The notes under the pieces were generated by a model. That model was not told the origin of the DNA and did no database searches. It saw only the letters and a list, made by a program, of their open reading frames with translations. From Arcicella sp034931005 (GTDB lineage: Bacteria; Bacteroidota; Bacteroidia; Cytophagales; Spirosomataceae), in assembly GCF_034931005.1 (NCBI RefSeq), contig NZ_JAYGIN010000002.1, positions 62,001 to 126,000 of the forward strand: a stretch of 64,000 nt of DNA. The letters run 5' to 3'. How positions within the stretch are numbered: the first letter of the stretch is position 1; every line of letters starts with the position of its first letter. The position numbers and the translations under genes were made by a program. Below are positions 1 to 8,976 of the stretch, piece by piece.

Positions 1-2715
1 ACTGGCAGCATAAAAATCAAAAGAATTTCCTTTGGTTTCAATCAACATACTATCGGCTTTGGGTTGCCATTTCAAAGAATAGTTTTTAATATCCACCTTC
101 GTAAAGTACGCTTGTCCGACTGTTCCTTCATTAATAATCCCCGTTGTTCCATAAGCCGTTACTGAATCGGCAGTAAAAAGGGCATCTTTTGCTTGAATTT
201 GTGCCGTTAGGTGATTGATTTCACTTTCTGCATGAAGCCCTTGTCTATCCATTAACAAAGGCTTTGTAAATTTTACGAAGGTTTTACTATTATAAACATT
301 ATATTTTCCTTCAATAACCTTATGGCTAAAACCTAAAGTATTATCAGGCATCGAAATCAGCGTTTCTTTGAATGGAGGGAAAATACCGTCTGAATTAAAT
401 GTTCCTACAAAATCAATATCCTTGATATTCAAACTGTCAAAATCAATGCTTGGTACTTTGAAAAATATCTTTTTGCTATAAGCTCCATTGGCACGATAAG
501 GGTGGTCGAAATACGCCGTTACGCCCGTAGGCACAACCAAACGAGGATATTCAACCAAACGCTGACGACCCGATTTGTTGTCTGGTTTGTTGATATAAAT
601 TACCCCTGCTTCATATTTTAAGTCTCCCCCAATTTCTGTTCGTCCTTTCTTGGCTAATTCTTTTTGAGGAATGAAAGTAATCGAATCAATTTTATTCAAT
701 TTTACACTAAATTCACCGTAATTGAATGACAAATCTTTTCCTCTAAAACGGAAATTACCCGTTTTCAACTCACCACTAATACCAAAATTTCGGTCTTTAT
801 TTACACGGATTACATTATCGTAAGGAGCCATATAAACATTCAGCGAATCCGAAAGATAAAATTGCTTTACTCCTCTGACAATCAATTGATTATCTTTTAA
901 ATTTAAGGAGGCGTTCGATGTTGTATCCTTTGTGCTTGATGAATAAAACGAAGGAATCAAGAAGTTGTCATAATCTTTTTTAGCACCAAAAACCGCTAAA
1001 TTGTGCATTCCTTTTCTGGATAACTTCAACACTTCCACATCGGGGTCGTACTCAAAATACCCCTTTTGCATCATTTCTAAAAATACAGGTTTTAAAGCAT
1101 TAGCATCTTTTTGGAAAGCTCTGGCTAATTCAGAAAGTGTGGTAAATGGAAGATTATTTTTCTTGATATAATTTGAAACAACCAATAGAGGGTTAAAACT
1201 ATAATTGGCTGAAATTTGGGAGAATCTTTCAGGATTATAATAATCAAAAGACTCAAAAAGGGCAGGAACAACATTCTTAGCGGTCAGAATAGAAAAGTCC
1301 ATTCTTTGGTCATTTAAACCCCAACGCATGGCATCGGCGGTAATGTCTAATTTATGGTAACTGTCTGAATAAGCCGTTTCTCTAAAGCCACCATTATCTA
1401 CTTTATTTAAACGTAAGGTGAAATTTTTACGGTTATAATTTAGTTTTACCGAAGGATGATATAAAGAATCTTGTGCCGCAAAATATCCCGTAAAAATAGC
1501 GGATGGTGACGTAATTAAGGAGTCGCCCACTTCAAAGCGTTTACTAATCACTCTGAAGGCTACTTTCCCATCTTTTTTCACAATAATAGTTGCTAATTTT
1601 GACTGCAAAGATGAACTCGAAATTCTATTTCCAACCATCGTAAAACCGCCTTTGTATTCAATGTCAGCACTATTTTTCAAGACAACATCATTTTCCATAG
1701 ACATAAATCTTGGATAATTTGTTGGAGCATTTTTTGCTCTTTTTTTACTCTGAAATTCAAAAATTCCTTTAATCGGGCTATTCAGTCGTTGATTATGGGT
1801 AATAACCGCCAATTCTGAAACAATTTTTGGATTTCTAATTTCCATACTGTAATTATTCAGCGTTACAAAAACGTCAGGTAATCCCACATTTTCCCAAGTA
1901 AAAGTGCCACCTGTTCCCAACAAAATTCCATCTTTCAAACTTAGGGTTGATGACGTATTTCTTAAGGTTACTGAATCATTAGCAGTCACAATATTTAAGT
2001 CGATACCCTTAAATTCCATCACAGGGCCTGGGTTTAAAACTTGTGATATTGGTTCATCAGCGATGGCAGGAGTTGTAGCATTGTTGGCGTTTGCCGTTGG
2101 GAGAGGAGCGTCCCAATCTTCCCAAGCATTAGCTTTTTTGATTGGCTCGGGAGTAGCATTTGTAGGTTGATTGCTCACTGGAGGCTTTTCTGCCTTATTG
2201 ATTTCTATTTTTTGCTCATTGAATTTAAACGAAACGGAGCCATTTAATGTGTATAAGCGGTTAAAATTTGTAAAATAAACGGCTCTATTATTGAAAAATA
2301 AACGACTAACATCAATATACCTCAAAGTCGTTTTAGTATCTCCCGTTTCCACCGATTTACGAAGCGTTTCTAAATAATTGTCCAATGATGTTTGAGGCAT
2401 CAAAGCACTATTTATACCTAAAATTACGGCATCGAAAAGCCCAACAAATTGAGGCGGTTTGTAGCCTTTTTTAAACATGAAATTAGAAACACTTGCTAAT
2501 TTTCCCTTTTGTGGTTCGGTAAGTTTTCCCGAATTCCAAAGTTTGTCAAAATTGATAGCAATCGTTTCTGCTTGTGGATTGCCAGAAAGAGCCAAAAAGT
2601 TTTTAGCATCTGCCAAAAACTCTTCGGGTTTATCCGATAGTTTTAGACCTTGTGCGTTTGAAAACGAGTAAACAAGTACGAGTGTTAGACTAATTAAAAA
2701 TGATTTGATGTTCAT
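1..2715 (-). CDS. Large exported protein of unknown function, 3' end beyond the window
   Basis: The reading frame is open on the minus strand from an ATG at 2715 to the window edge, about 905 codons, with the stop codon outside. The first 22 residues (MNIKSFLISLTLVLVYSFSN then AQ) form a signal peptide. There is a Pro/Asn/Thr-rich linker near residues 175-215 and then long beta-rich sequence with many short repeated-looking strands. I recognise no catalytic motif. Very large exported proteins of this look are common as conserved hypotheticals in Cytophagales. It may act at the cell surface or in the periplasm, which is an inference from the signal peptide alone. Confidence 0.8.
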   Translation of the reverse strand, partial: MNIKSFLISLTLVLVYSFSNAQGLKLSDKPEEFLADAKNFLALSGNPQAETIAINFDKLWNSGKLTEPQKGKLASVSNFMFKKGYKPPQFVGLFDAVILGINSALMPQTSLDNYLETLRKSVETGDTKTTLRYIDVSRLFFNNRAVYFTNFNRLYTLNGSVSFKFNEQKIEINKAEKPPVSNQPTNATPEPIKKANAWEDWDAPLPTANANNATTPAIADEPISQVLNPGPVMEFKGIDLNIVTANDSVTLRNTSSTLSLKDGILLGTGGTFTWENVGLPDVFVTLNNYSMEIRNPKIVSELAVITHNQRLNSPIKGIFEFQSKKRAKNAPTNYPRFMSMENDVVLKNSADIEYKGGFTMVGNRISSSSLQSKLATIIVKKDGKVAFRVISKRFEVGDSLITSPSAIFTGYFAAQDSLYHPSVKLNYNRKNFTLRLNKVDNGGFRETAYSDSYHKLDITADAMRWGLNDQRMDFSILTAKNVVPALFESFDYYNPERFSQISANYSFNPLLVVSNYIKKNNLPFTTLSELARAFQKDANALKPVFLEMMQKGYFEYDPDVEVLKLSRKGMHNLAVFGAKKDYDNFLIPSFYSSSTKDTTSNASLNLKDNQLIVRGVKQFYLSDSLNVYMAPYDNVIRVNKDRNFGISGELKTGNFRFRGKDLSFNYGEFSVKLNKIDSITFIPQKELAKKGRTEIGGDLKYEAGVIYINKPDNKSGRQRLVEYPRLVVPTGVTAYFDHPYRANGAYSKKIFFKVPSIDFDSLNIKDIDFVGTFNSDGIFPPFKETLISMPDNTLGFSHKVIEGKYNVYNSKTFVKFTKPLLMDRQGLHAESEINHLTAQIQAKDALFTADSVTAYGTTGIINEGTVGQAYFTKVDIKNYSLKWQPKADSMLIETKGNSFDFYAAS

Positions 2716-2796
2716 AGATTTCACGTATTATCTTATGTAAAATTAACGAATGTTTTGGATTGATATTTCATTTGTTTAAATGACAAATCAGTTTTG

Positions 2797-2909
2797 GATA
2801 TGAAGTTACACAGAGAGCCACAGAGATTAAAATGAGAACCTTAGAGTATGTCATTGTATCTCTGTGGCTCTCTAATTTTTCTCTGTGGCTCTGTGTGTAA
2901 CTTCATACC
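2797..2909. repeat. Intergenic imperfect palindrome, 'CACAGAGAGCCACAGAG' family
   Basis: A left arm beginning at 2797 (core GAAGTTACACAGAGAGCCAC) is nearly the reverse complement of the right arm ending at 2909. A second copy of the CTCTGTGGCTCTCT half sits inside the loop at about 2860-2873. It lies downstream of prmA and upstream of the large exported gene, so it could also fold as a transcript hairpin. Confidence 0.7.
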
Positions 2910-2927
2910 CGAAATGAAAATATTGAT

Positions 2928-3761
2928 TTATACTCGCTCAAAAACAACCGCAGCCCAATTATTTTTATTTTCAGTTTGAACTTTCCTTAAACCGACTTCT
3001 TTGGCTACGTTTTCAATGTCCTCAATGTCATGTTGATAGAAACCACTGACTACTAATTGAGCAGGTGCAGGTTTCATGAACTCAACATATTTTGGAATAT
3101 CACGCATCAGGATATTTCGGTTAATGTTAGCCAAAATGATGTCATATTGTTCGGCAGGCTCATCTTCAATCGTTCCTTGACGAATAATGATATTGTCGCA
3201 ATTGTTCAATTGACAGTTTTCTCTCGAATTTTCAGCCGCCCATTCTTCAATGTCAAAACCTGCAACGTAAGATGCTCCTAATTTTGAAGCGAAAATTGCC
3301 AAAATACCCGTTCCACAACCTACATCAAGCACTTTTTTACCTTCGTGATTAACGTTCATTTGCAAACTCAAAACCATAGAAGTTGTTTCGTGATGTCCCG
3401 TTCCGAAAGACATTTTAGGATTTATCAACAAATCATACTGAATATTTGGGTCTGCTTCGTGGAAACTGGCACGTACACGCACACGTCCATCAGCGGTTAA
3501 AATGGGTTCATAATTTTTTTCCCATTCTTCGTTCCAATTCTTTTTTTCAAGCGTTTTGTATGAATAACTGATTGGAGTCATGCCCAAATAACGCTCCATA
3601 ATTTCATCTACCGCATTTTCTGAAAATAAATCATCGGTAATGTAGGCGTTTAGTCCATCGTTTTCTTCGGTGAAAGTCTCATATCCAATTTCGCCTAATT
3701 CAGCCATGAAAATATCGGAAAATTCAGGATTGATGGTTAGTTTTAATTCTATATAGTTCAT
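2928..3761 (-). CDS. prmA: Ribosomal protein L11 methyltransferase
   Basis: The 277-residue protein methylates ribosomal protein L11 using S-adenosylmethionine in the cytoplasm. The SAM-binding motif VLDVGCGTGILAIF lies near residues 143-156, preceded by the PrmA-type block NPKMSFGTGHHETTS. The family's substrate-site motif ILANINRNIL is near residue 208. Length fits the short Bacteroidota form. The gene stands alone and reads toward the palindrome at 2797-2909. Confidence 0.93.
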   Translation of the reverse strand: MNYIELKLTINPEFSDIFMAELGEIGYETFTEENDGLNAYITDDLFSENAVDEIMERYLGMTPISYSYKTLEKKNWNEEWEKNYEPILTADGRVRVRASFHEADPNIQYDLLINPKMSFGTGHHETTSMVLSLQMNVNHEGKKVLDVGCGTGILAIFASKLGASYVAGFDIEEWAAENSRENCQLNNCDNIIIRQGTIEDEPAEQYDIILANINRNILMRDIPKYVEFMKPAPAQLVVSGFYQHDIEDIENVAKEVGLRKVQTENKNNWAAVVFERV

Positions 3762-3792
3762 GGTTGAATCTGTATTTTAATTTTTGAATCCT

Positions 3793-3800
3793 CAAAGATA
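3793..3800 (-). promoter_or_regulatory. Candidate -7 element upstream of prmA
   Basis: The minus strand reads TATCTTTG, a match to the Bacteroidota -7 consensus TAnnTTTG, 32 bases before the prmA start codon. A TTTG lies further upstream, but the spacing is about 23 rather than the usual 19, so only the -7 part is convincing. Confidence 0.4.
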
Positions 3801-3900
3801 GGAAGTTTTACACGATTCAGAATCAAATAAAAGAAGGATTGGATACATTTTGGCAAAGCTTTTTCGTTAAAGTTATTCAAGTATTATTAAATTTGAACTT

Positions 3901-4098
3901 ATGAAAAAGCTAATTCTTTTAACGGTTATAATTGCGTCTTTTCAAGTAGAAACAGAGGCTTCGAGTAATACTAATTTAACAAAGACAACTATTTCGGCTA
4001 CTTCGTCGGAAGTTAACATGGTCGTAAAGCGTCGTCGTAAAAAAGGTTTTCTTTGGGGGATTTTCAAAAAGAAAGACTGCGGTTGTCCTAAACATTGA
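3901..4098 (+). CDS. Small exported basic protein ending in CGCPKH
   Basis: A 65-residue protein with an N-terminal hydrophobic signal-like stretch (MKKLILLTVIIASFQ), a Ser/Thr-rich middle and a strongly basic C-terminus (KRRRKKGFLW, then KKKDCGCPKH). The paired cysteines near the end could bind metal or form a disulfide, which is only a guess. I do not recognise a family. It starts at an ATG about 140 bases from divergent prmA and ends directly at a palindrome array. Confidence 0.6.
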   Translation: MKKLILLTVIIASFQVETEASSNTNLTKTTISATSSEVNMVVKRRRKKGFLWGIFKKKDCGCPKH

Positions 4099-4207
4099 GT
4101 AACGCAGGTTTTAATCTGTTTAAGTAGGATACAGGTTAAAACCTGTTTAAGATAAGATACAGGTTAAAACCTGTTTAAGATAAGATACAGGTTAAAACCT
4201 GTGTTAC
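4099..4207. repeat. Tandem palindrome array, ACAGGTTAAAACCTGT units
   Basis: Three copies of a palindromic unit (ACAGGTTAAAACCTGT) at about 4131, 4159 and 4187 are joined by TTAAGATAAGAT spacers. They are preceded by a degenerate unit GCAGGTTTTAATCTGT. The outer ends read GTAAC and GTTAC, so the whole block is also an inverted repeat. The array begins at the base after the stop codon of the preceding small gene. Confidence 0.85.
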
Positions 4208-4402
4208 AAAATAAGAAAAATTCAAAATTGAGCTTTTATTGGAAGCCCACAAGAGTAGTAAAAGAAGTATTTTAGATTATTTTGGAAGGTTGAAAAAAGT
4301 AATTTCAATAAATTTTGGATACTTTTTGTCATTTTTGCTAATAATTGTGCATTTTTACCATAACTACTTTGTTTTCAATCAATTTGATGAATTTTTCCGC
4401 AA

Positions 4403-5263
4403 ATGAAAGCCTCCCTCGAACAATTAGACAACACTAAGGACGGTTCTTTTTTATTCCGCCAATTTACGCTTCCTTATTTTGATGCCCCTTACCATTTTCA
4501 TCCCGAATTTGAGCTAACACTTATACTGAAAAGCGAAGGAAAACGCTTTGTTGGTAATCAGGTGGCTGATTTTCAAGAAGGAGATTTGGTTTTATTAGGT
4601 CCAAATGTACCTCATTGTTGGAAAAATGATGGGATTGGGGTAGAAAACTCTGCTCGCTCAATCGTTGTTCAATTTAAGGACGGTTTTTTGGGAGAAGCAT
4701 TTTTTAAAAATCCAGAGACACAACCTGTAAAATTGTTGTTGGAAAAGGCAAAAGCAGGAATTCGCATTACAGGAAAAACTCGTGATAGAGTTGCCCGAGA
4801 AATGATTTTTTTGTTAACCGTTCCGCCTTTTCAAAAACTTTTGGGATTGTTGGACTTATTGAATACGATAGCTATTTCTAAAGACTTTGAAATTATTGAT
4901 GATGAGTCAGAAAAGTATGATTTGTCGCCAGTAGATTTAGAACGTATCAATAAAGTTTATGCTTATGTGATTGAGCATTATACTCAGGAAGTACATCTGG
5001 AAACGGCAGCTCACCTGACCAATATGACAGAAACGGCTTTTTGTAGGTATTTTAAAAAGATAACAAAGAAGACATTTTTAGATTTAGTAACCGAATTCAG
5101 AATTAAACACGCTTGTAATTTGTTAACCAGTACCGACAAACAAGTAGCAGAAGTTTGTTTTGAAAGTGGATTTGGAAATATCTCACATTTTAATAAGCAA
5201 TTTAAAGTTGTAACAGGATACAGTCCTTTACATTACCGAAAGATGTTTTTAGCCACGATTTGA
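4403..5263 (+). CDS. AraC-family transcriptional regulator
   Basis: The 286-residue protein has an N-terminal cupin sensor domain (residues about 15-105, with HFHPEFELTLI and the PHCW motif) and a C-terminal pair of AraC-type helix-turn-helix motifs (residues about 180-280, ending FKVVTGYSPLHYRK). Proteins of this layout bind a small ligand, often a sugar, and control a nearby catabolic promoter. The neighbours here are small genes of unknown role, so the target cannot be read from context. Confidence 0.88.
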   Translation: MKASLEQLDNTKDGSFLFRQFTLPYFDAPYHFHPEFELTLILKSEGKRFVGNQVADFQEGDLVLLGPNVPHCWKNDGIGVENSARSIVVQFKDGFLGEAFFKNPETQPVKLLLEKAKAGIRITGKTRDRVAREMIFLLTVPPFQKLLGLLDLLNTIAISKDFEIIDDESEKYDLSPVDLERINKVYAYVIEHYTQEVHLETAAHLTNMTETAFCRYFKKITKKTFLDLVTEFRIKHACNLLTSTDKQVAEVCFESGFGNISHFNKQFKVVTGYSPLHYRKMFLATI

Positions 5264-5289
5264 GGATGTTTTAATATTTTGTAGTTTTG
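5260..5289 (+). promoter_or_regulatory. Bacteroidota promoter for the small gene pair
   Basis: TTG at 5260-5262 and TAGTTTTG at 5282-5289 are separated by exactly 19 bases, the usual Bacteroidota -33/-7 arrangement. The -33 box overlaps the stop codon of the AraC gene. Transcription would start near 5296, which rules out a start codon at 5287 and supports ATG 5311 for the next gene. Confidence 0.65.
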
Positions 5290-5310
5290 TGTAAATCAAA
5301 AAATAAAGTC

Positions 5311-5484
5311 ATGATAGAAATTACAGTTTCACCCAATGATAGACCAAGTAGCAAGAGGGCTATTGCATTTGCAAAAGAATTGATGGCTAATAAAAAGGAA
5401 ATGATGCGAGAGGCGAAGGAAGATTTTAAAAAGCCTGAATTTCAAGAAATGTTGAAAAAATTAAGAGAAATCAATGAAAGATAA
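5311..5484 (+). CDS. Small charged protein, first gene of an overlapping pair
   Basis: The 57-residue product (MIEITVSPNDRPSS..., then a Lys/Glu-rich predicted helix) has no signal peptide. I chose ATG 5311 rather than an upstream alternative start because the promoter just upstream puts the transcript start near 5296. Its last codons overlap the start of the next gene by 11 bases, so the two are translationally coupled. The size, charge and layout recall an antitoxin, but I recognise no family. Confidence 0.6.
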   Translation: MIEITVSPNDRPSSKRAIAFAKELMANKKEMMREAKEDFKKPEFQEMLKKLREINER

Positions 5485-5983
5485 CGAATTAGTTCTACCA
5501 TATAAAAAATTATTTTTAGGAGGAAGTGACAATGTTTATGGTTTTGAAACAGTAAATTCAATTGTATATGAAGTAAAATTCAAACCTACATCTTATATTT
5601 TTGAATCTTATTTGGCTTTCCCAATTGATGCGTTTGAGTTTGTTATTTCAGTGGCGTTAAATCCCACAGGAAAAAATCCACCACTTGATGCCAAAATACC
5701 TTTTACGATTGCCTCCATTTTTATGGACTTTTTCCAGAGAATCCCAGAACAAGTAATTATTTATATTTGTGATTCTGCTGATACCAGACAATCTGCTCGT
5801 AAAAGAAAGTTTGACCAATGGGTTGAGTTTTTTAAAGGAAATGAATTTGTAAAAGTAAATACAACCATTATTGATATAGATGGGACTCGTTACCACAATT
5901 CCCTAATAATAAGAAAAGATAATCCTAATCGTTTAGCCATAACCGAAGCATTCATTAATCTTGCCGAAGAGCAGGATAAGTGA
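5474..5983 (+). CDS. Uncharacterised 169-residue protein, second gene of the pair
   Basis: A soluble protein with the recognisable opening YGFETVNSIVYEVKFKPTSY. It resembles a Bacteroidota domain of unknown function that I recall as DUF6169, though I am not certain of the number. Residues about 90-125 (IICDSADTRQSARKRKFDQW) are strongly polar and might form an active or binding site. It overlaps the upstream small gene by 11 bases and shares its promoter. A toxin-antitoxin role is possible from layout alone. Confidence 0.65.
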   Translation: MKDNELVLPYKKLFLGGSDNVYGFETVNSIVYEVKFKPTSYIFESYLAFPIDAFEFVISVALNPTGKNPPLDAKIPFTIASIFMDFFQRIPEQVIIYICDSADTRQSARKRKFDQWVEFFKGNEFVKVNTTIIDIDGTRYHNSLIIRKDNPNRLAITEAFINLAEEQDK

Positions 5984-6012
5984 TTTTAACAAAATAATAA
6001 AGCAACAAACCC

Positions 6013-6561
6013 ATGAAATCATTAAGTATTACCTTTATTCTTGCCTTTTTTATTACGCTTACCTTATCTTCTTTCAAGTCCAAAACTAAAAATGTTACCG
6101 ATAATGGAGATTATGATACACTCAATTTTCATTCAATGACTATTTCAGGAGTAAAATTAGGAGCAAATTATGGGGTTATTTTGGAGAAATTTGGTTCGCC
6201 AGATTCTGTACGTAAAGAGGAAACTCCCGATGCTCAGAGTGCCAATCATTTTGAAATGTATCGTTATGGTAAAGATGCTTTCTATGTGATGGACGACAAT
6301 GTGAGTGGTTTTGAATTGGAAACTGCTCGTTTCAACCTTGAAAACTTAGGAGGTTTAAAAGTGGGTGACCCAATGTCGAAAGTAAAAAAGCGTTTTCCCA
6401 AATCGTATAAACTTCGTGATGTGGATAATACAGAAGAAGAATGGGTGACAATTATAAGTGTGCAATTTGGGACAAGTGATTCATTCTTAGAAATTACTGT
6501 TCAAAATGATAAAATCGTTGGTTTGGCAACAGTAACTGATGACGGAACAGACGAACAGTAA
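6013..6561 (+). CDS. Exported protein with two BamE/SmpA-like half repeats
   Basis: The 182-residue protein has an N-terminal signal segment (MKSLSITFILAFFITLTLSS). Two similar stretches follow: GVKLGANYGVILEKFGSPDS near residue 45 and GLKVGDPMSKVKKRFPKSY near residue 112. This G-x-x-x-G-x-x-x-x-V-x-x-x-F-G-x-P pattern is typical of BamE/SmpA-type folds, so an envelope role is plausible. There is no lipobox cysteine. The gap to the upstream gene is only 29 bases, so it may share a transcript with the small pair. Confidence 0.65.
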   Translation: MKSLSITFILAFFITLTLSSFKSKTKNVTDNGDYDTLNFHSMTISGVKLGANYGVILEKFGSPDSVRKEETPDAQSANHFEMYRYGKDAFYVMDDNVSGFELETARFNLENLGGLKVGDPMSKVKKRFPKSYKLRDVDNTEEEWVTIISVQFGTSDSFLEITVQNDKIVGLATVTDDGTDEQ

Positions 6562-6593
6562 GATAGAGATTTGGAACTATAAACATATTGCAG

Positions 6594-6694
6594 ACAAATT
6601 TAGACCACAGATTGAACTGATTTTACACAGATAAAACAAAGAATAATCAGCGAAAATCAGTATAATCTGTTGTATCTGTGGGATATCATTTGTC
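6594..6694. repeat. Intergenic palindrome, 'CCACAGATT...AATCTGT...CTGTGG' family
   Basis: Outer arms GACAAAT and ATTTGTC enclose inner complementary segments built from CACAGATT, ACTGATTTT and their complements. It lies between convergent genes and may act as a hairpin terminator for either. Confidence 0.65.
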
Positions 6695-6730
6695 GTGTGA
6701 CAAACCCTTTATCGTTCCGCAGAGATTTGA

Positions 6731-6787
6731 TTTTAGGAGTTAGGTAATTGGTAACTTTTTCGATTACCTGACTCCCAATACCTAAAA
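6731..6787. repeat. Intergenic palindrome, 'GGAGTTAGGTAATT' family
   Basis: TTTTAGGAGTTAGGTAATTG on the left is an imperfect reverse complement of the right part (GATTACCTGACTCCC, then CCTAAAA). It overlaps the 3' end of the DUF3291 gene. Related TCCCAACTCC wording occurs at about 59370 and 63590. Confidence 0.55.
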
Positions 6788-7219
6788 CCTGCTTTTAAAA
6801 TCAAAAGCATATTCACTCGCTCCATTTTTTTGTAAAAACTCCAAACGTTCACGAGCTTCTTCTACGCTTGGAGTCTGCCCTTCGTCGATATACCAAAGTA
6901 CCATTGACGGCTTCCCAAATTTTTCAAACCATTTACTTCGGTCTTTCATCACTGATGAATGAGCTGATTTATAAGCATATTCCATCAAATCTTCAATTGA
7001 CTCCCAAACCGACATATTTACAATAATTCGTTCATCATCGAAAGGATGTATATTCGTAGCGTTTCCAGCATCATCTTTTAGTCTCCAAACAAACCCTTTA
7101 CTATTTTCAGCTAAAGTATTTATGGTATCAATTTGTGAAACAAAGTCAGCCATTAAAGGGTCATCTATTGTTTCAGAAAGCATTCTGGCAATGTTTAATT
7201 GAGCTAATTGTTTTTTCAT
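6782..7219 (-). CDS. DUF3291 family protein
   Basis: The 145-residue soluble protein matches the DUF3291 pattern: QLAQLNIARM at the start, then GFVWRLKDDAGNATNI, NMSVWESIEDL and WFEKFGKPSMVLWYI. The fold is thought to be a ferredoxin-like dimeric alpha/beta barrel, as in antibiotic-biosynthesis monooxygenase-type proteins, but no reaction is assigned. I chose ATG 7219 (MKKQLAQL) over a longer start because conservation begins there and the longer form would run toward the divergent neighbour. Confidence 0.8.
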   Translation of the reverse strand: MKKQLAQLNIARMLSETIDDPLMADFVSQIDTINTLAENSKGFVWRLKDDAGNATNIHPFDDERIIVNMSVWESIEDLMEYAYKSAHSSVMKDRSKWFEKFGKPSMVLWYIDEGQTPSVEEARERLEFLQKNGASEYAFDFKSRF

Positions 7220-7285
7220 AAATCTAATTTTACGTACTTCGTACAAGATAAGAAATGTTTCGAAATAAATCCTAAATCAAGATAT

Positions 7286-7780
7286 ATGGATATTCTTTTA
7301 TTAATCGCTTCAATAATATGTTTGCTTGTTGGGTTAGCAGGTGCGGTGCTTCCATTACCTGGTCCACCAATAAGTTTGATTGGACTTTTTATCTTGAATG
7401 CTTCAAAATATGCAGATTTCGATCGTAAAACATTGATTTTCTTTACCTTATTGACTATTGCAATGAGCGTATTTGATTATTATGCACCGATTTGGGGAAC
7501 AAAGAAATTTGGAGGTACAGCATACGGCTCTTGGGGTTCAACAATTGGGCTTTTACTGGGACTTTTTTTTACGCCAATTGGAATGTTTTTAGGAGCATTT
7601 TTAGGGGCATTTTTGGGCGAAATAATCGGAAAAACTAAACCAGATAAAGCCTTAAAAGCAGCAATTGGTTCAATGATTGGACTGATTACGGGAATTATCG
7701 GAAAGGTAATTTTATGTTTAATAATGCTGATTTATGCAGGAATGGCAATTGGGGAATATATTTTTATAATGAATACTTAG
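7286..7780 (+). CDS. DUF456 family membrane protein
   Basis: The 164-residue protein is almost wholly hydrophobic with about four to five transmembrane segments, and carries glycine-rich repeats (LLLGLFFTPIGMFLGAFLGA) typical of DUF456 inner-membrane proteins. Function is unknown. ATG 7286 (MDILLLIAS) starts directly with the first membrane helix. A longer frame from 7208 would overlap the divergent DUF3291 gene and adds only polar sequence. Confidence 0.8.
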   Translation: MDILLLIASIICLLVGLAGAVLPLPGPPISLIGLFILNASKYADFDRKTLIFFTLLTIAMSVFDYYAPIWGTKKFGGTAYGSWGSTIGLLLGLFFTPIGMFLGAFLGAFLGEIIGKTKPDKALKAAIGSMIGLITGIIGKVILCLIMLIYAGMAIGEYIFIMNT

Positions 7781-7840
7781 ATTATAGAGGATAGATTTTA
7801 GAGCGTGGTGTTTCTCTAAAATCTATCCTCTATAATCTAA
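7777..7840. terminator. Perfect 27-bp inverted repeat between convergent genes
   Basis: Left arm 7777-7803 and right arm 7814-7840 are exact reverse complements (27 of 27) around a 10-base loop. The left arm includes the TAG stop of the DUF456 gene, and the right arm ends 4 bases before the rlmN stop. There is no long T tract, but a stem of this length between convergent genes is expected to stop transcription from both sides. It may also be a member of the genome's palindrome families. Confidence 0.8.
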
Positions 7841-7843
7841 ACT

Positions 7844-8890
7844 CTACTTTTTCTTCCCTGCTAATTGTCCACAAGCCGCATCAATATCTTTTCCACGTGA
7901 GCGACGTACATTTACCACCATATTTTTGGCTTCTAAGAAATTGGCAAATTTCGCCAATGTTTGTGGGTCAGTATTGGTATAATTAGCTTCTGCAATTGGG
8001 TTGTATTCTATAATATTGATTTTGCAAGGAAACTGTTTCGCAAACTCCCAAAGTTCTTTTGCATCGTCTAAAGTATCATTAAACTTATAAAATAGAATAT
8101 ATTCAAGGGTGATTCTACTACCCGTTTTTTTATAAAAATGTAATAAAGACTCCTTCAACGCCTCCAAAGTATTTGACTCATTGATAGGCATAATTTCGTT
8201 GCGTTTTGTATCATTGGCAGCGTGTAAAGAAAGTGCCAAATTGAATTTTACTTCATCATCGCCCAATTTTGTAATCATTTTGGCAATACCTGCCGTTGAA
8301 ACTGTAATACGCTTTGGCGACATTCCCAAGCCTTCGGGAGAGGTAATGTAATTAACTGATTCTAAAACATTTGCGTAATTCAACAACGGCTCGCCCATGC
8401 CCATATATACGATGTTAGTAAGAGGCGTTTGGTAATGAGATTCCGCTTGGTCACGGATACGAACTACTTGGTCGTAGATTTCGGCAGGGTCAAGATTCCG
8501 TTTTCTATCCATATAACCCGTTGCACAAAACTTACAAGTCAGAGAGCAACCCACTTGCGACGACACACAAGCCGTCATACGGTCATCGGCAGGAATTAGT
8601 ACGCCTTCTACCAAATTTTTATCGTATAATTCAAACGAAGACTTAATGGTACGGTCGGAGCTAACTTGTTTTTCAGCTACTTTCACCGCACGAATTTCAA
8701 AATGTTCGGCTAATAATTCACGAGTTTTTAAAGAAAGATTGGTCATTTCCTCAAAACTCTGAACGGACTTTTTCCAAAGCCATTCATAAACTTGTTTAGC
8801 TCTAAATGCTTGTTCTTTATGTTCAGCCAAAAAATCTTTAATTTGAGCGATTGACTGCTTGCGTATATCTTTTTTTACGATGGTTTCCAT
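7844..8890 (-). CDS. rlmN: 23S rRNA (adenine-2503-C2)-methyltransferase, radical SAM
   Basis: The 348-residue enzyme methylates C2 of A2503 in 23S rRNA and A37 in some tRNAs. The radical SAM cluster motif CKFCATG is near residue 118, preceded by SSQVGCSLT. The catalytic cysteines expected in RlmN are present: C near 115 in the cluster block and the C-terminal C in DAACGQL near 340. GMGEPLLNY is the family's SAM-binding motif. Length and motif order are normal. Confidence 0.95.
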   Translation of the reverse strand: METIVKKDIRKQSIAQIKDFLAEHKEQAFRAKQVYEWLWKKSVQSFEEMTNLSLKTRELLAEHFEIRAVKVAEKQVSSDRTIKSSFELYDKNLVEGVLIPADDRMTACVSSQVGCSLTCKFCATGYMDRKRNLDPAEIYDQVVRIRDQAESHYQTPLTNIVYMGMGEPLLNYANVLESVNYITSPEGLGMSPKRITVSTAGIAKMITKLGDDEVKFNLALSLHAANDTKRNEIMPINESNTLEALKESLLHFYKKTGSRITLEYILFYKFNDTLDDAKELWEFAKQFPCKINIIEYNPIAEANYTNTDPQTLAKFANFLEAKNMVVNVRRSRGKDIDAACGQLAGKKK

Positions 8891-8896
8891 GATGAC

Positions 8897-8930
8897 AAAA
8901 AAAGAGCAAAGATTTTATCTTGGCTCTTTT
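8897..8930 (-). terminator. Rho-independent terminator after the Fe-S gene cluster
   Basis: On the minus strand AAAAGAGCcAAGAT pairs with ATCTTtGCTCTTTT and is followed by a run of T. It lies downstream of the CCG-domain gene and just before the rlmN start. Confidence 0.75.
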
Positions 8931-8945
8931 AGGGTTTATTTTCTA

Positions 8946-8976
8946 CAAAATTACGAAGAAATGTCTGTGGAATCAA
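8946..8976 (-). promoter_or_regulatory. Candidate promoter of rlmN
   Basis: The minus strand has TTG (8974-8976), 20 bases, then TAATTTTG (8946-8953), close to the Bacteroidota TTG-N19-TAnnTTTG arrangement. The rlmN start codon is about 55 bases downstream, and the transcript leader would include the preceding operon's terminator hairpin. Confidence 0.5.
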
